A DNA stretch of 64,000 nt from Arthrobacter sp. C9C5 (GTDB taxonomy: Bacteria; Actinomycetota; Actinomycetes; Actinomycetales; Micrococcaceae). The stretch's first letter is position 1; each line of letters opens with the position of its first letter. Position numbers and translations under genes: made by a program. The stretch lies in assembly GCF_013359735.1 (NCBI RefSeq), contig NZ_JABFMX010000012.1:62001-126000 (forward strand), given 5' to 3'. The notes below the pieces were generated by a model. The model had not been told where the DNA came from, did no database searches, and worked only from the letters and a program-made list of their open reading frames with translations. Below are positions 7,585 through 16,997 of this stretch, one piece after another.

Positions 7585-8790
7585 ATGCGGTTATTGCACA
7601 CCTCGGACTGGCACCTGGGCCGGTCGTTCCACGGCGTCGGGTTGCTCGATGCCCAGCGCGCCTTCATCGACCAACTTGTCGGCGTCGTCCGTGAAGAGTC
7701 GGTCGACGTCGTCCTCATCGCGGGCGATGTGTACGACCGTGCGCTGCCCGGCGTCGACGTCGTGGGCCTGCTCGACGACGCCCTGGTGCGGCTGAGCGGC
7801 GCCGGGGCGAAGGTGGTGCTGACCAGCGGCAACCATGACTCGGCCATCCGGCTCGGCTTTGCCTCCCGCCTGCTCGAACGCGGGGGAGTGCACCTGCGCA
7901 CCCGGCTCGCCGAGCTGGACACCCCGCTGCTGCTCCCGCTCTCGAACGACGCCGGGTCGAACGACGCCGGGTCGGAAGACGAGGGCGCCGGGCCGGTGCT
8001 GGCGATCTACGGCATTCCCTGGCTGGAGCCGCGGCTGGTCGCCGGGCAGCTGGGAGTCGAGACCGCCAGCCACTTCGAAGTGACCCGCGCCGCCACCGGG
8101 CTGGTCCGCGCCGACATCGCAGCCCGGTCCAAGACCCGGACCGTTCATTCGGTGGTGCTCGCCCACACCTTCGCCAGCGGCGGGATCAGCTCCGACAGCG
8201 AACGCGACCTGAGCATCGGCGGGGTCGGCGCTGTGCCGCTGGATCTCTTCGACGGCTTCAGCTACACCGCGCTGGGCCACCTGCACGGCCGGCAGTCGCT
8301 CTCGCCCGCCGTCCGCTATTCCGGCTCACCGCTGGCCTACTCGTTCTCCGAAGCGAGGCACCAGAAGGGCGGCTGGCTGATCGACGTCGATGCCAGCGGC
8401 GTCACCGCCGTCACCGAAGTCCTGTGGGAAGCGCCCCGCCGCCTCGCCACGTTGCGCGGCAAACTGGACGAGCTGCTCACGGACGAGGAGTTCGCCTGGG
8501 CCGAGGGAGCGTACTGCCAGATCACGCTGACCGACGCGCAACGCCCGAACCAGGCCATGGAACGGCTGCGGGCGCGTTTCCCCGACACCCTCGTCCTGGG
8601 CTTCGACCCCGAGGGCGCCGAGGCTTCCGCCAAGACCAGCTACAGCAGCCGGCTGGCCCAGGCCGGGGACGATCTCTCGATCTGCTGCGGGTTCCTGGAA
8701 CATGTCCGGGGCCGCGCCGCCGACGAGGCCGAGTCCGGAGTCTTGGCCGAAGCCCTCGAAGCCGTCCGACTGGAAGGGGTGTCCCGGTGA
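7585..8790 (+). CDS. sbcD: SbcCD nuclease subunit D (Mre11-like)
   Basis: Metallophosphoesterase subunit of the SbcCD complex, which cuts DNA hairpins and blocked DNA ends. All phosphoesterase motifs are present in order: HTSDWHLGR, IAGDVYDR, SGNHDS, AHTF and GHLHG, giving the two-metal site. Length is 401 residues, normal. Residues about 118-135 are an acidic Asn/Asp/Gly insert encoded partly by a 15-base tandem duplication. The stop overlaps the GTG of sbcC by 4 bases, fixing a 1:1 operon. The transcript appears leaderless. Confidence 0.95.
   Translation: MRLLHTSDWHLGRSFHGVGLLDAQRAFIDQLVGVVREESVDVVLIAGDVYDRALPGVDVVGLLDDALVRLSGAGAKVVLTSGNHDSAIRLGFASRLLERGGVHLRTRLAELDTPLLLPLSNDAGSNDAGSEDEGAGPVLAIYGIPWLEPRLVAGQLGVETASHFEVTRAATGLVRADIAARSKTRTVHSVVLAHTFASGGISSDSERDLSIGGVGAVPLDLFDGFSYTALGHLHGRQSLSPAVRYSGSPLAYSFSEARHQKGGWLIDVDASGVTAVTEVLWEAPRRLATLRGKLDELLTDEEFAWAEGAYCQITLTDAQRPNQAMERLRARFPDTLVLGFDPEGAEASAKTSYSSRLAQAGDDLSICCGFLEHVRGRAADEAESGVLAEALEAVRLEGVSR
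7942..7971 (+). repeat. Two-copy 15-bp tandem repeat inside sbcD
   Basis: Two exact adjacent copies of TCGAACGACGCCGGG encode a repeated Ser-Asn-Asp-Ala-Gly unit in a surface-loop position of SbcD. This is likely replication slippage and the frame is kept. Confidence 0.8.
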
Positions 8791-11700
8791 GGATCCACCG
8801 CCTGGAAATTTCCGCGTTCGGCCCCTTCGCCGGCACGGAGCACATTGACTTCGACCGGCTCAGCACGCACGGTCTCTTCCTGCTCAACGGCGCCACCGGC
8901 GCGGGAAAGACCAGCGTCCTGGATGCCATCTGCTTCGCCCTCTACGGCTCCGTGCCCGGCGCCCGGCAGGAGGGCAAGCGGCTGCGCAGCGACCACGCGG
9001 ACCCCGCCGCCGAGCCGCGCGTCACCTGCGAGTTCTCCGCCCAGGGCAGGCACTTCGAAGTATCCCGGACGCCCGCCTGGAACAAGCCCAGCGCCCGGGG
9101 CAAGAACGGCTTCACCGAGCAGAAAGCCAACACCCTGCTGCGCGAGCGGGTGGACGGCGAGTGGCTGGAAAAGTCCGGCCGCAATGACGAGGCAGGTGCC
9201 GAAATCACCGCCCTGCTGGGCATGGACCGGGAGCAGTTCACCCGGGTGGTGATGCTGCCCCAGGGCGACTTCGCCGCCTTCTTGCGCTCCAAGGCCTCCG
9301 ACCGGCTGGTGCTGCTCCAAAGCCTTTTCGGCACCCAGCGCTTCGAAGCGGTGGAACAGGAACTGGGCCGGCGCGCCGCTGCGGCCCGCACCGAGGTGGA
9401 AAGCCTCAACAACAAGCTCGAACTGCTGCTGGCCCAGGCCGAAGCGGAAACCGCGGGTCTGGGCCTTGAGCTGGACGGGGCCCCCGGCCGCGACGACGCC
9501 GACCAGCTGCTGGCCTGGCTTGAGGCCAGCGCCGGCTCGGCCGCCGGGGAACGCCAGGCCGCCGCGGTCGAGGCCGAGCGGCTCGGCGCCGAGTTGGCGG
9601 GCCGCCTCGAGGGCACGGCGGCGCGCGCCGCGCGGCAGGCAAAACTTGCGGCGGCCGAGCACCGCCGGGCCGCCGCCGAGGCAGCAGCCCCGGAGCTGCG
9701 GGAGAAGGCCGCACTGCTGGAACAGCACCGGAAGGCCGAAGTGCTTGGCGGCCAGCTGCAGGCGGTAGACAGTGCCGAGGCGGCCGAGGAACGCGCGGCC
9801 GTGGCCGCCGCCGGCGCGGCCGCGGAACTGCGGGCCGCGGCGCTCACCGACCCGGAGCTGGCCGCGTTGCCGGCCGCCCTTTCGGATTCCGGCGGACCGG
9901 CCGACGAGACGCTTCTCGAAGGATCCGTGCTGCGGAGCGAGCTCGGCCGGCTGCGCTCCCTCCGGGCGGTCCTGGAGGAGCGGCTGCCGGACGAGGATCG
10001 GCTTGCCGTTCTGATTGGCCGCAGCGCCGAACTGCAGCTCACCCTGGACGGGCTGCACACAGCCAGCCGATCCGGCGCCGCTGCCCTGGACGCCCTGCGC
10101 GCCGAGTCCGCCGGACTCCTTGCCGTCCTGGCCCCGCTCGAAGAGCTTGCCGCCGAAGTCCAGCTGCGCACCAAGGAAGCCGCCGCCGCGGAAGAGCTGG
10201 TCGCCATCGTGGCCCGCCATGCCTCCGCCGCGGAGAAGTGTGCACGGATCACTGACCGCCACCGCGTGGCCCGCGACAGTCACCAGGACCGCCGGCAGCG
10301 CTGGCTGGACCTCCGGGAAGAGCGGCTCGCCAATGCCGCCGCGGAACTCGCGGCCCAGCTGCTCCCGGACGAGCCGTGCCCGGTCTGCGGCAGCGCCGAG
10401 CACCCCGCTCCCGCTCCGGCCGCGGCGTCCGCCCTGGCCATCGCCGAGGCTGAAAAGGCCGCGCAGGAGGACGCCGAGGCGGCCGAGGCTGTGCTGTCGG
10501 CGCTGGAACGTGAACTTGGCGAAGCCCAGCAGGATCTTGCCGTGCTGGCCGCCCAGGGCGGCGACACCGAGCCCGACGTGGCCCGCAGTGACGCCGCACG
10601 CGCGAAAGAGCGGTCGGCCGAAGCCACCCGCGCCGCCGCGGAGTTGGCGGCCAACCGGGCCCGGCGTTCGGAGCTGGAAGAGGAGATCCTGGCCGCGGAG
10701 CAGGCCCGGACGGCGGCCGCTTCCGGGATCGCGCAGACCGAATCCACCATTAGCGAGGTCCTCGGACAGGTCGAGGGCCTTGAGGCCGCCCTGGCGGGCC
10801 TGCGCGCCGGGCACGCGAGCCTCGGCAAGCGCCTCGTCTCCGTTCGCGGAACGACGGCTCTGCTCGAACGCGCCGATGCGGCCGCCGGCAGCCTTGAACA
10901 GGCCCGGGCGCGGACCGCTGATGCGCGTGCCCAACTTGAGCGGGCGCTCCCGGACGCCGGCTTCGAGTCGGCGTCCGCGGCCCGTTCGGTGCTCCTGCCG
11001 GCACCGGATGCGGCCGGGTTGGAAGCCGCCGTCCGTGCCGGGCAGGACGAAGCCGCCCGGCTTACGGAACTCTTTGCCGGGGAGGAACTCGCCCTGGCCG
11101 CCCGGGAGCTGGCCACGGACGGCCCCGTGGACGGCGCCGTGCTCGATCAGCTCCGGGCCGAATGTGCCGCGGCGGAACGCAACGCCCGGGATGCTGTACT
11201 GGCCTCCGGGCTTGCCGGGAAGTCGGTGCGGACCCTGGGCCGGATCTCCGCCGAGTATGCGGAGCACGCGGCTGCCGGCCGGGAGCCCCGGGAACGGGCA
11301 GCGCTGTGGACCGCCGTGGCCGAGGCGGCCCGCGGCGGCGGAGACAACAGCTACCGGATGAGCCTGAACAGCTACGTGCTCGCGGCCAGGCTGGAGCAGG
11401 TGGCGGCCGCGGCCTCGGAGCGGCTGATCGGCATGAGCGACGGCCGCTACACCCTGCAGCACACCGACGCCAAGGCGGCCCGGGGGCAGAAATCCGGGTT
11501 GGGCCTCGAAGTCGTGGACCAGTGGACCGGCCAGCGCCGCGACACCGCCACGCTCTCCGGCGGCGAATCCTTCATGGCGTCGCTCGCGTTGGCCCTCGGT
11601 CTCGCGGACGTGGTGCAGATGGAATCCGGCGGCGTGGACATCGAGACGCTCTTCGTGGACGAGGGCTTCGGCAGCCTCGACGAACAGTCCCTCGAACAGG

Positions 11701-11855
11701 TCATGGACGCGCTCGAAGGACTCCGCGACGGCGGCCGGGTCGTGGGCCTAGTGAGCCACGTCGCGGAAATGAAGCAGCGCATCACCACCCAGCTCCAAGT
11801 GGTCAAGGGCCGCAACGGATCCACCCTGCACATCTCCGACGACACCCCGGCCTGA
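8787..11855 (+). CDS. sbcC: SbcCD nuclease subunit C (Rad50-like SMC ATPase)
   Basis: ATPase subunit that clamps DNA and drives SbcD. The N-terminal half has Walker A NGATGAGKTS at about residues 34-43. A long coiled coil rich in Ala, Glu and Arg follows, broken near residue 530 by the zinc hook CPVCG. The C-terminal half has the signature LSGGES near 921 and Walker B LFVDEGFGSLDEQ near 955. The total of 1022 residues is typical. The GTG start overlaps the sbcD stop. The frame is open further upstream but inside sbcD and without SMC sequence. Confidence 0.95.
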   Translation: MRIHRLEISAFGPFAGTEHIDFDRLSTHGLFLLNGATGAGKTSVLDAICFALYGSVPGARQEGKRLRSDHADPAAEPRVTCEFSAQGRHFEVSRTPAWNKPSARGKNGFTEQKANTLLRERVDGEWLEKSGRNDEAGAEITALLGMDREQFTRVVMLPQGDFAAFLRSKASDRLVLLQSLFGTQRFEAVEQELGRRAAAARTEVESLNNKLELLLAQAEAETAGLGLELDGAPGRDDADQLLAWLEASAGSAAGERQAAAVEAERLGAELAGRLEGTAARAARQAKLAAAEHRRAAAEAAAPELREKAALLEQHRKAEVLGGQLQAVDSAEAAEERAAVAAAGAAAELRAAALTDPELAALPAALSDSGGPADETLLEGSVLRSELGRLRSLRAVLEERLPDEDRLAVLIGRSAELQLTLDGLHTASRSGAAALDALRAESAGLLAVLAPLEELAAEVQLRTKEAAAAEELVAIVARHASAAEKCARITDRHRVARDSHQDRRQRWLDLREERLANAAAELAAQLLPDEPCPVCGSAEHPAPAPAAASALAIAEAEKAAQEDAEAAEAVLSALERELGEAQQDLAVLAAQGGDTEPDVARSDAARAKERSAEATRAAAELAANRARRSELEEEILAAEQARTAAASGIAQTESTISEVLGQVEGLEAALAGLRAGHASLGKRLVSVRGTTALLERADAAAGSLEQARARTADARAQLERALPDAGFESASAARSVLLPAPDAAGLEAAVRAGQDEAARLTELFAGEELALAARELATDGPVDGAVLDQLRAECAAAERNARDAVLASGLAGKSVRTLGRISAEYAEHAAAGREPRERAALWTAVAEAARGGGDNSYRMSLNSYVLAARLEQVAAAASERLIGMSDGRYTLQHTDAKAARGQKSGLGLEVVDQWTGQRRDTATLSGGESFMASLALALGLADVVQMESGGVDIETLFVDEGFGSLDEQSLEQVMDALEGLRDGGRVVGLVSHVAEMKQRITTQLQVVKGRNGSTLHISDDTPA

Positions 11856-11871
11856 GGCCCGCCGGCTCGGG

Positions 11872-11877
11872 TACAAT
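11872..11877 (+). promoter_or_regulatory. Candidate -10 box (TACAAT) for MFS gene
   Basis: TACAAT lies between sbcC and the MFS transporter, 68 bases before its ATG. It would give a leader of roughly 60 bases that contains a strong ribosome site not aligned with the MFS start. Confidence 0.4.
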
Positions 11878-11944
11878 CGGAGGGTTACCGGGTCGCGCGC
11901 ATCGGGAGGAGGGACGATGCGCACTATCGAACGAACCCGGAATC

Positions 11945-13279
11945 ATGAACCCTTCACCGTCTTCCACGACGTCCCTGTCCGTTGCGCCCGCGGCACCCCG
12001 CAGCGGCGGCCGCTTTGCCCGGCTGCCCCTGCTCGCCGGACGGAGTTTCATCCCGCTGGGGCTTTTCGCCCGTCTCCCGCTGGCCATGCTGACCGTCGGC
12101 GCCCTCACCCTCGTCACCGCAGTCACCGACTCCTATGCCGTGGGCGGCGCCGCTGCCGGCGCCGTCGGCATCGGCTCGGCACTCGGCGCCCCGGTGCTGG
12201 GCGCCGTCGCCGACCGGCTGGGCCAACGCCCCGTCCTGCTCTTCTCCGCAGTCTTTAACACGGTCGCCGTGACCGCCCTGATCCTCGCCGCATACCTGGT
12301 CCCGAGCGGCCGGGAGCTGGCCGCGGCCGTGCCGGTGCTTGCCGCGGCTTTCGTGGCGGGCGCCAGCTGCCCGCAGGTCGGCCCGCTGGCACGGGTCCGC
12401 TGGATGGCCCTGAGCGCCCGCGGCGGCGGACACGCTGAAGACCTGGACACCGCCCTGTCCTATGAGAGCACCGCCGACGAGCTGACCTTTGTGCTCGGCC
12501 CGGCCCTGGTGGGCATCCTCGCCAGCCTCCTCAGCCCCTGGTTGCCGCTCGCGCTGGCCGCCGCGCTCACCCTCACCCTGGTTCCCGCGTTCGCCGTGCA
12601 CCCGACGCACCGCGCGGTGCCGCGCACACCGGCACGGAGCCGCGCGGCCTCGGACGCCGCCCGGCAGCAACGGAGGGCCCTCACCACCGGGCAGCGCGCG
12701 GCAAGCTTCGCCGCCGTCGGGCTGCCGGTCCTGGCCATGGTCTGCATGGGCACCTTCTTCGGATCGACCCAGACCTCCCTCAGTTCCTTCTCGGCGAGCT
12801 TCGCCACCTCGGAGCTGGCCGGACTGCTCTACGCGGTGATGGGCCTGAGCTCCGCCGCCGCGGCGCTCTCCGTGGCGTACTGGCCGCGGCGGTTCAGCGT
12901 CCACGCCCGCTGGCTGGCCTGCGCGGCGCTGATGACCGGGCTCGCGGCCCTGTTGCTCTTGCCCTCGGCGGCCCTGCCGATGATCCTGGTGCTGCTGGTC
13001 CTGGGCCTGCCGGTGGGTCCGCTGATGGTCACCGTGTTCGCGATCGGCGGCGTCGTGGCCCCGGCAGGGAAACTTGGCACGGTGATGACGGCGCTGGCCA
13101 GCGGCATTGTCGCCGGCACAGCGCTGGGCTCGTCCATCGCCGGCCAGCTGGCACAGAACTCCGGCTATTCGGCCGCGTTCCTGGTTCCGGTCTGCGCCGC
13201 GGCGGCGCTGTTGCTGCTCGGAGCGGCAGCCGCCGTCGTCCTCCAGCGACGGAACAAGACGACGGCGGCCGCCGCGTAG
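11945..13279 (+). CDS. MFS transporter
   Basis: A 444-residue protein with about twelve hydrophobic spans. After the second helix comes the loop motif GAVADRLGQRP, the MFS motif A. A charged middle loop near residues 215-240 separates the two six-helix halves. Substrate unknown; this branch of small actinobacterial MFS proteins includes multidrug and sugar efflux carriers. The ATG at 11945 has no clear Shine-Dalgarno, while a very strong GGAGGAGGG lies before an out-of-frame ATG at 11917. The gene ends only 8 bp from the convergent hpaD, with no terminator between. Confidence 0.85.
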   Translation: MNPSPSSTTSLSVAPAAPRSGGRFARLPLLAGRSFIPLGLFARLPLAMLTVGALTLVTAVTDSYAVGGAAAGAVGIGSALGAPVLGAVADRLGQRPVLLFSAVFNTVAVTALILAAYLVPSGRELAAAVPVLAAAFVAGASCPQVGPLARVRWMALSARGGGHAEDLDTALSYESTADELTFVLGPALVGILASLLSPWLPLALAAALTLTLVPAFAVHPTHRAVPRTPARSRAASDAARQQRRALTTGQRAASFAAVGLPVLAMVCMGTFFGSTQTSLSSFSASFATSELAGLLYAVMGLSSAAAALSVAYWPRRFSVHARWLACAALMTGLAALLLLPSAALPMILVLLVLGLPVGPLMVTVFAIGGVVAPAGKLGTVMTALASGIVAGTALGSSIAGQLAQNSGYSAAFLVPVCAAAALLLLGAAAAVVLQRRNKTTAAAA

Positions 13280-13287
13280 CCAGCCGG

Positions 13288-14361
13288 CTAGAGCTGGGAG
13301 CCGAGTTTGAAGCCGCGCTCCTCGCCTGGTTCACGGGTGTAGGCGAAGCCGTCGGCGCCGACGGTGACGGCCATTTCGCTGCTGTCGGTGCGGATCACGA
13401 GCGGCTGCGGCTTGCCGTCGAGGTCCAGGACCAGGGAGGCCTCGGTGTACCAGCTCGGGACCACGGGGTTGCCCCACCAGTCGCGGCGCTGGTTGTCGTG
13501 CACGTCCCAGGTCACCGTGGGGTTGTCCGGATCGCCGGTGTAGTAGTCCTGGGTGTAGATCTCCACGCGGTGGCCGTCGGGGTCCAGGATGTAGAGGTAG
13601 AAGGCGTTGGACACGCCGTGCCGCCCGGGTCCGCGCTCGATCCGGTCCGAGATCCGCAGTGCGCCCATCTTGTCGCAGATCTGGATGATGTTGTGCTTCT
13701 CGTGGGTGGAGAAGGCGATGTGGTGCATCCGGGGCCCGTCGCCGCCGGTGAGGGCGGTGTCGTGCACGGTCTGCTTGCGGTGCATCCAGGCCGCGTAGGT
13801 CACGCCCGCGGAGTCCTTGATGTCCTCGGAAACCCGGAAGCCCAGGTCCTCCAGGTACTTCCGGCCGCGCGGGACGTCGGGGGTGACCTGGTTGAAGTGG
13901 TCCAGCCGCACCAGTTCGCCGGCGCTGTAGAGGTCGTAGCGCTGGGTGAGGCGCTCCACGTGCTCGACCTCGTAGAAGAACTCGTAGGGGAAGCCCAGCG
14001 GGTCCTCCACCCGGACGGCATCGCCGATCCCGCGGGCGAAGCCGTCCTTGCGCCGCTCCGTGCGGCAGCCCATTTCGGCGAAGTAGGCCTCGGCCTTGTC
14101 CACGTCTTCAGGGGTGCGGACCCGGTAGGCGAACGCGGCGGCGGCGGCCACGGGGCCCTTGCGCAGCACCAGGTTGTGGTGGATGAACTCCTCGAAGGAA
14201 CGCAGGTAGATCGCGTCCTCGTCCTCGTAGGTGACGTGCAGGCCCAGCAGGTCCACATAGAACGCGCGGGATTTTTCCAAGTCGGTGACCACGAGGTCCA
14301 TGTAGGCGCAGCGGACAATGTCCGGCGCGGGGACCGTGGGGGTGATGATGTCGTTGGCCAT
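13288..14361 (-). CDS. hpaD: Homoprotocatechuate (3,4-dihydroxyphenylacetate) 2,3-dioxygenase
   Basis: Extradiol ring-cleaving enzyme of the type I (vicinal oxygen chelate) family. It opens homoprotocatechuate to 5-carboxymethyl-2-hydroxymuconate semialdehyde. The sequence closely follows the Brevibacterium fuscum enzyme as I recall it, including the same numbering of the 2-His-1-carboxylate metal triad: His155, His214 and Glu267. The second-shell His200 and Tyr257 are also present. Length is 357 residues. AGAGGAG precedes the ATG. It is the last gene of the minus-strand catabolic cluster and follows hpaE by about 60 bases. The metal may be iron or manganese; sequence does not decide. Confidence 0.95.
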   Translation of the reverse strand: MANDIITPTVPAPDIVRCAYMDLVVTDLEKSRAFYVDLLGLHVTYEDEDAIYLRSFEEFIHHNLVLRKGPVAAAAAFAYRVRTPEDVDKAEAYFAEMGCRTERRKDGFARGIGDAVRVEDPLGFPYEFFYEVEHVERLTQRYDLYSAGELVRLDHFNQVTPDVPRGRKYLEDLGFRVSEDIKDSAGVTYAAWMHRKQTVHDTALTGGDGPRMHHIAFSTHEKHNIIQICDKMGALRISDRIERGPGRHGVSNAFYLYILDPDGHRVEIYTQDYYTGDPDNPTVTWDVHDNQRRDWWGNPVVPSWYTEASLVLDLDGKPQPLVIRTDSSEMAVTVGADGFAYTREPGEERGFKLGSQL

Positions 14362-14422
14362 GATGTGACTCCTCTTTGAGCTGGCGGGTGCGGTGGCGGA
14401 CGGCGGTAGCGTCAGTGCTGCG

Positions 14423-15940
14423 TCAGTTTTGCGCCGTGGCGCCGAACTTCGGGGTGTGGACGCTGCCCAGGGTGATGTGGACGGCCTGCTGGTCGGTGTA
14501 GAAATCGATCGAACGGTAGCCGCCCTCGTGGCCCAGGCCGGAGGCCTTGACCCCGCCGAAGGGGGTGCGCAGGTCCCGGACGTTGTGGCTGTTGAGCCAG
14601 ACCATGCCCGCCTCGAGGTTCTGCGAGAAGGTGTGCGCCCGGGTCAGGTCGTTGGTCCAGACGTAGCCGGCCAGGCCGTACCGGGTGTTGTTCGCCAGGG
14701 CCAGCGCCTCGGCGTCGTCCTCGAACGGGGTGATCGCCACGACCGGGCCGAAGATCTCCTCCTGGAAGATCCGGGCGTCCGGCTTCACGTCGGCGAAGAC
14801 CGTGGGCGCGATGTAGTTGCCGTTTTCTTGCCCTGCGGGCATGTTCTCGGGACGCCCGCCGCCGGCCAGCAGCCGGCCCTCGCCCTTCCCGATCTCGACG
14901 TACCGGGCGACCTTCTCGTAGTGCTCCGGGTGCACCAGCGCCCCGACCTCTGTTTTCGGGTCGTGCGGGTCACCGACCACGATGTTCTTCGCGCGGGCGG
15001 CGTACTTCTCGCAGAACTCCTCGTAGATGCCGCGCTGGACCAGGATCCGGGAGCCGGCCGTGCAGCGCTCGCCGTTGAGCGAGAAGACGCCGAAGAGGGT
15101 GGAGTCGATCGCGGCGTCGAGGTCGGCGTCGTCGAAGATAATCGCCGGGCTCTTGCCGCCGAGCTCCATCGACAGGCCCTTGAGGTTCTCCGCGGCGTTG
15201 CGGAAGATCGTCTTGCCGGTGGTGGTTTCGCCGGTAAAGGAAATCAGCGGCACGTCCGGGTGCTTGACCAGGGCGTCGCCGGCTTCCTCGCCGAGGCCGT
15301 TGACCAGGTTGAAGACGCCGTCGGGCAGGCCGGCGTCCTTGAAGATCTTCGCCCAGAGCGAGGCGGAGAGCGGCGTGAATTCGGCCGGCTTGAGCACCAC
15401 GCAGTTGCCGGTGGCCAGCGCCGGTGCGAGCTTCCAGGACTCCAGCATGAACGGCGTGTTCCACGGCGTGATCAGGCCGGCGACGCCGATCGGCTTGCGG
15501 TTGACGTAGTTGATCTGCGCGCCGGGGACCTTCATGGCGTCGTCGAACTGGGCCACGATCAGGTCGGCGAAGAAGCGGAAGTTCTCCGCGGCCCGCAGCG
15601 CCTGGCCCTTGGCCTGGGTGATCGGCAGGCCGGTGTCGAAGGTCTCCAGCTGCGCCAGCCGGGTCTCCTGGGCCTCGACGGCGTCGGCGATCCTGTTCAG
15701 GACGCGGGCGCGTTCGCGCGGTTTCATCCTGGGCCACGGGCCCTCGGTGAAGGCGCGGCGGGCGGCGGCGACGGCGAGGTCGACGTCCTCCTGCTGCCCG
15801 GCCGCGGCGGTGGCGTACGTCTCGTTGGAGACGGGGTCCAGGACATCGAAGGTCTTGCCGCTGACGGAGTCGACGAACTCGCCGTTGATGTAGTGCTGGA
15901 TGCGGGTGGGCAAATCGTCCGGGATGTAGTGCTCAGCCAT
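14423..15940 (-). CDS. hpaE: 5-carboxymethyl-2-hydroxymuconate semialdehyde dehydrogenase
   Basis: NAD-dependent aldehyde dehydrogenase, 505 residues, that oxidises the ring-cleavage product of HpaD. The family motifs are ITPWNTPFMLESWKLAPAL near residue 160, FTGETTTGKTIF in the cofactor fold, LELGGKSP-type sequence near 265 carrying the catalytic Glu (here SMELGGKSPAIIFDD), and NGERCTAGSR with the catalytic Cys near residue 300. The assignment as HpaE rather than another ALDH rests on its position between hpaD and the other HPA-pathway genes. AAAGGA lies 6-7 bases before the ATG. Confidence 0.92.
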   Translation of the reverse strand: MAEHYIPDDLPTRIQHYINGEFVDSVSGKTFDVLDPVSNETYATAAAGQQEDVDLAVAAARRAFTEGPWPRMKPRERARVLNRIADAVEAQETRLAQLETFDTGLPITQAKGQALRAAENFRFFADLIVAQFDDAMKVPGAQINYVNRKPIGVAGLITPWNTPFMLESWKLAPALATGNCVVLKPAEFTPLSASLWAKIFKDAGLPDGVFNLVNGLGEEAGDALVKHPDVPLISFTGETTTGKTIFRNAAENLKGLSMELGGKSPAIIFDDADLDAAIDSTLFGVFSLNGERCTAGSRILVQRGIYEEFCEKYAARAKNIVVGDPHDPKTEVGALVHPEHYEKVARYVEIGKGEGRLLAGGGRPENMPAGQENGNYIAPTVFADVKPDARIFQEEIFGPVVAITPFEDDAEALALANNTRYGLAGYVWTNDLTRAHTFSQNLEAGMVWLNSHNVRDLRTPFGGVKASGLGHEGGYRSIDFYTDQQAVHITLGSVHTPKFGATAQN

Positions 15941-16002
15941 GGGTCAATCCTTTGCTTCGGCGTTGAAGTTGCGGTGTGCTGCGGTGTGCTGCGGTGCAGC
16001 TG

Positions 16003-16947
16003 TTATTTGGCGATCCGGAAGCCGTCAACCGGGGAGAGGTAGTCCCGGCCGGCCTCCATCAGTTCGGTGATTTTCTTCAGCCCGGCGTCGGTGGGCGTGA
16101 TCAGCGGCGGCCGGACGTAGTCGGAGGAGATCAGCCCGGCCTCGGCCATCAGCCATTTGCTGGGCGCCGGGTTGGTCTCGACGAACAATAGGTCCACGAG
16201 CGGGTGGACGCCGTAGTGGATTTTCCGGGCGGTCTCGAAGTCGCCTTCGACCCAGGCCTGGTACATGTCCGCGGAGGCCTTCGGGGCGATGTTTGCCAGC
16301 GCCGAGATGAAGCCGACGCCGCCGATCGCCATCAGCGGCAGGCACAGCAGTTCGATGCCGGACCAGACCAGCAGGTCCTTGCCGGCCAGGTGCATGACGC
16401 GGGAGAAGTGCTCGAAGTCCTTGGTGGTCTCCTTGATTCCGACGATGTTGTCGAAGTCGCGGAACAGCCGTGCCACGGTTTCGGGGGCCATGTCCACCGC
16501 GGTGCGGGACGGCACGTTGTAGATCACGAACGGCATCTGCGGGAACTCGGTGGCAATCGTGGCGTACCAGCGGTACAGCGCCTCCTGCGTGGGACGGGAG
16601 TAGTACGGCGTGATGATCATCGACGCGTCCGCGCCGGCGTCGACGGCGGCCTGGGTCAGCTCCAGCGTTTCGGGGAGCTTCGCCGTGCCGGTGCCGGCCA
16701 TGAACGGCACACGGTCGCCGATCGCCTCGGCGGTGGCGCGGATGGCGGCGGCGCGTTCCTCGACGGACTGGGCGCTGGGCTCGCCGGTGGACCCGCCGAT
16801 CGTGATGCCGGAGGAGCCGCTGGCGATCTGCCATTCGACCATGTTCCGCAGGCTGTCGTGGTCGACGTCGCCGGACGCGGTGAACGGGGTGAACATCGCG
16901 GCGAGGGAGCCTTTGAGGTGCTGCTGGGGGTCGGAACGGAACTTCAT
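16003..16947 (-). CDS. DapA-like (dihydrodipicolinate synthase family) lyase of the HPA cluster
   Basis: Class I Schiff-base lyase/aldolase of the DapA/NAL family, 314 residues. The Schiff-base Lys172 sits in NIVGIKETTKD, Tyr143 in FVIYNVPSR with Arg148 just after, and the phosphate/carboxylate-binding loop in GGSTGEPSAQS. In true DapA that loop normally reads G-T-T-G-E. A biosynthetic role is unlikely inside a catabolic cluster. I infer that it performs the pyruvate-releasing aldol step normally done by HpaI, or a related cleavage or hydration. AAGGAA lies close to the ATG, and hpaE follows after about 60 bases. Confidence 0.85.
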   Translation of the reverse strand: MKFRSDPQQHLKGSLAAMFTPFTASGDVDHDSLRNMVEWQIASGSSGITIGGSTGEPSAQSVEERAAAIRATAEAIGDRVPFMAGTGTAKLPETLELTQAAVDAGADASMIITPYYSRPTQEALYRWYATIATEFPQMPFVIYNVPSRTAVDMAPETVARLFRDFDNIVGIKETTKDFEHFSRVMHLAGKDLLVWSGIELLCLPLMAIGGVGFISALANIAPKASADMYQAWVEGDFETARKIHYGVHPLVDLLFVETNPAPSKWLMAEAGLISSDYVRPPLITPTDAGLKKITELMEAGRDYLSPVDGFRIAK

Positions 16948-16997
16948 TGTTTTTCCTTATCGTTCGGGGGAGGGGCGGCCGGGCCGGCCCGCTGTGG

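Noticed and set aside
8640-11462. Very long open frame antisense to sbcC
   Set aside because: It mirrors a GC-rich coding strand, has Gly/Arg/Gln-biased noise composition and no domain, while the sense frame encodes a complete SbcC.
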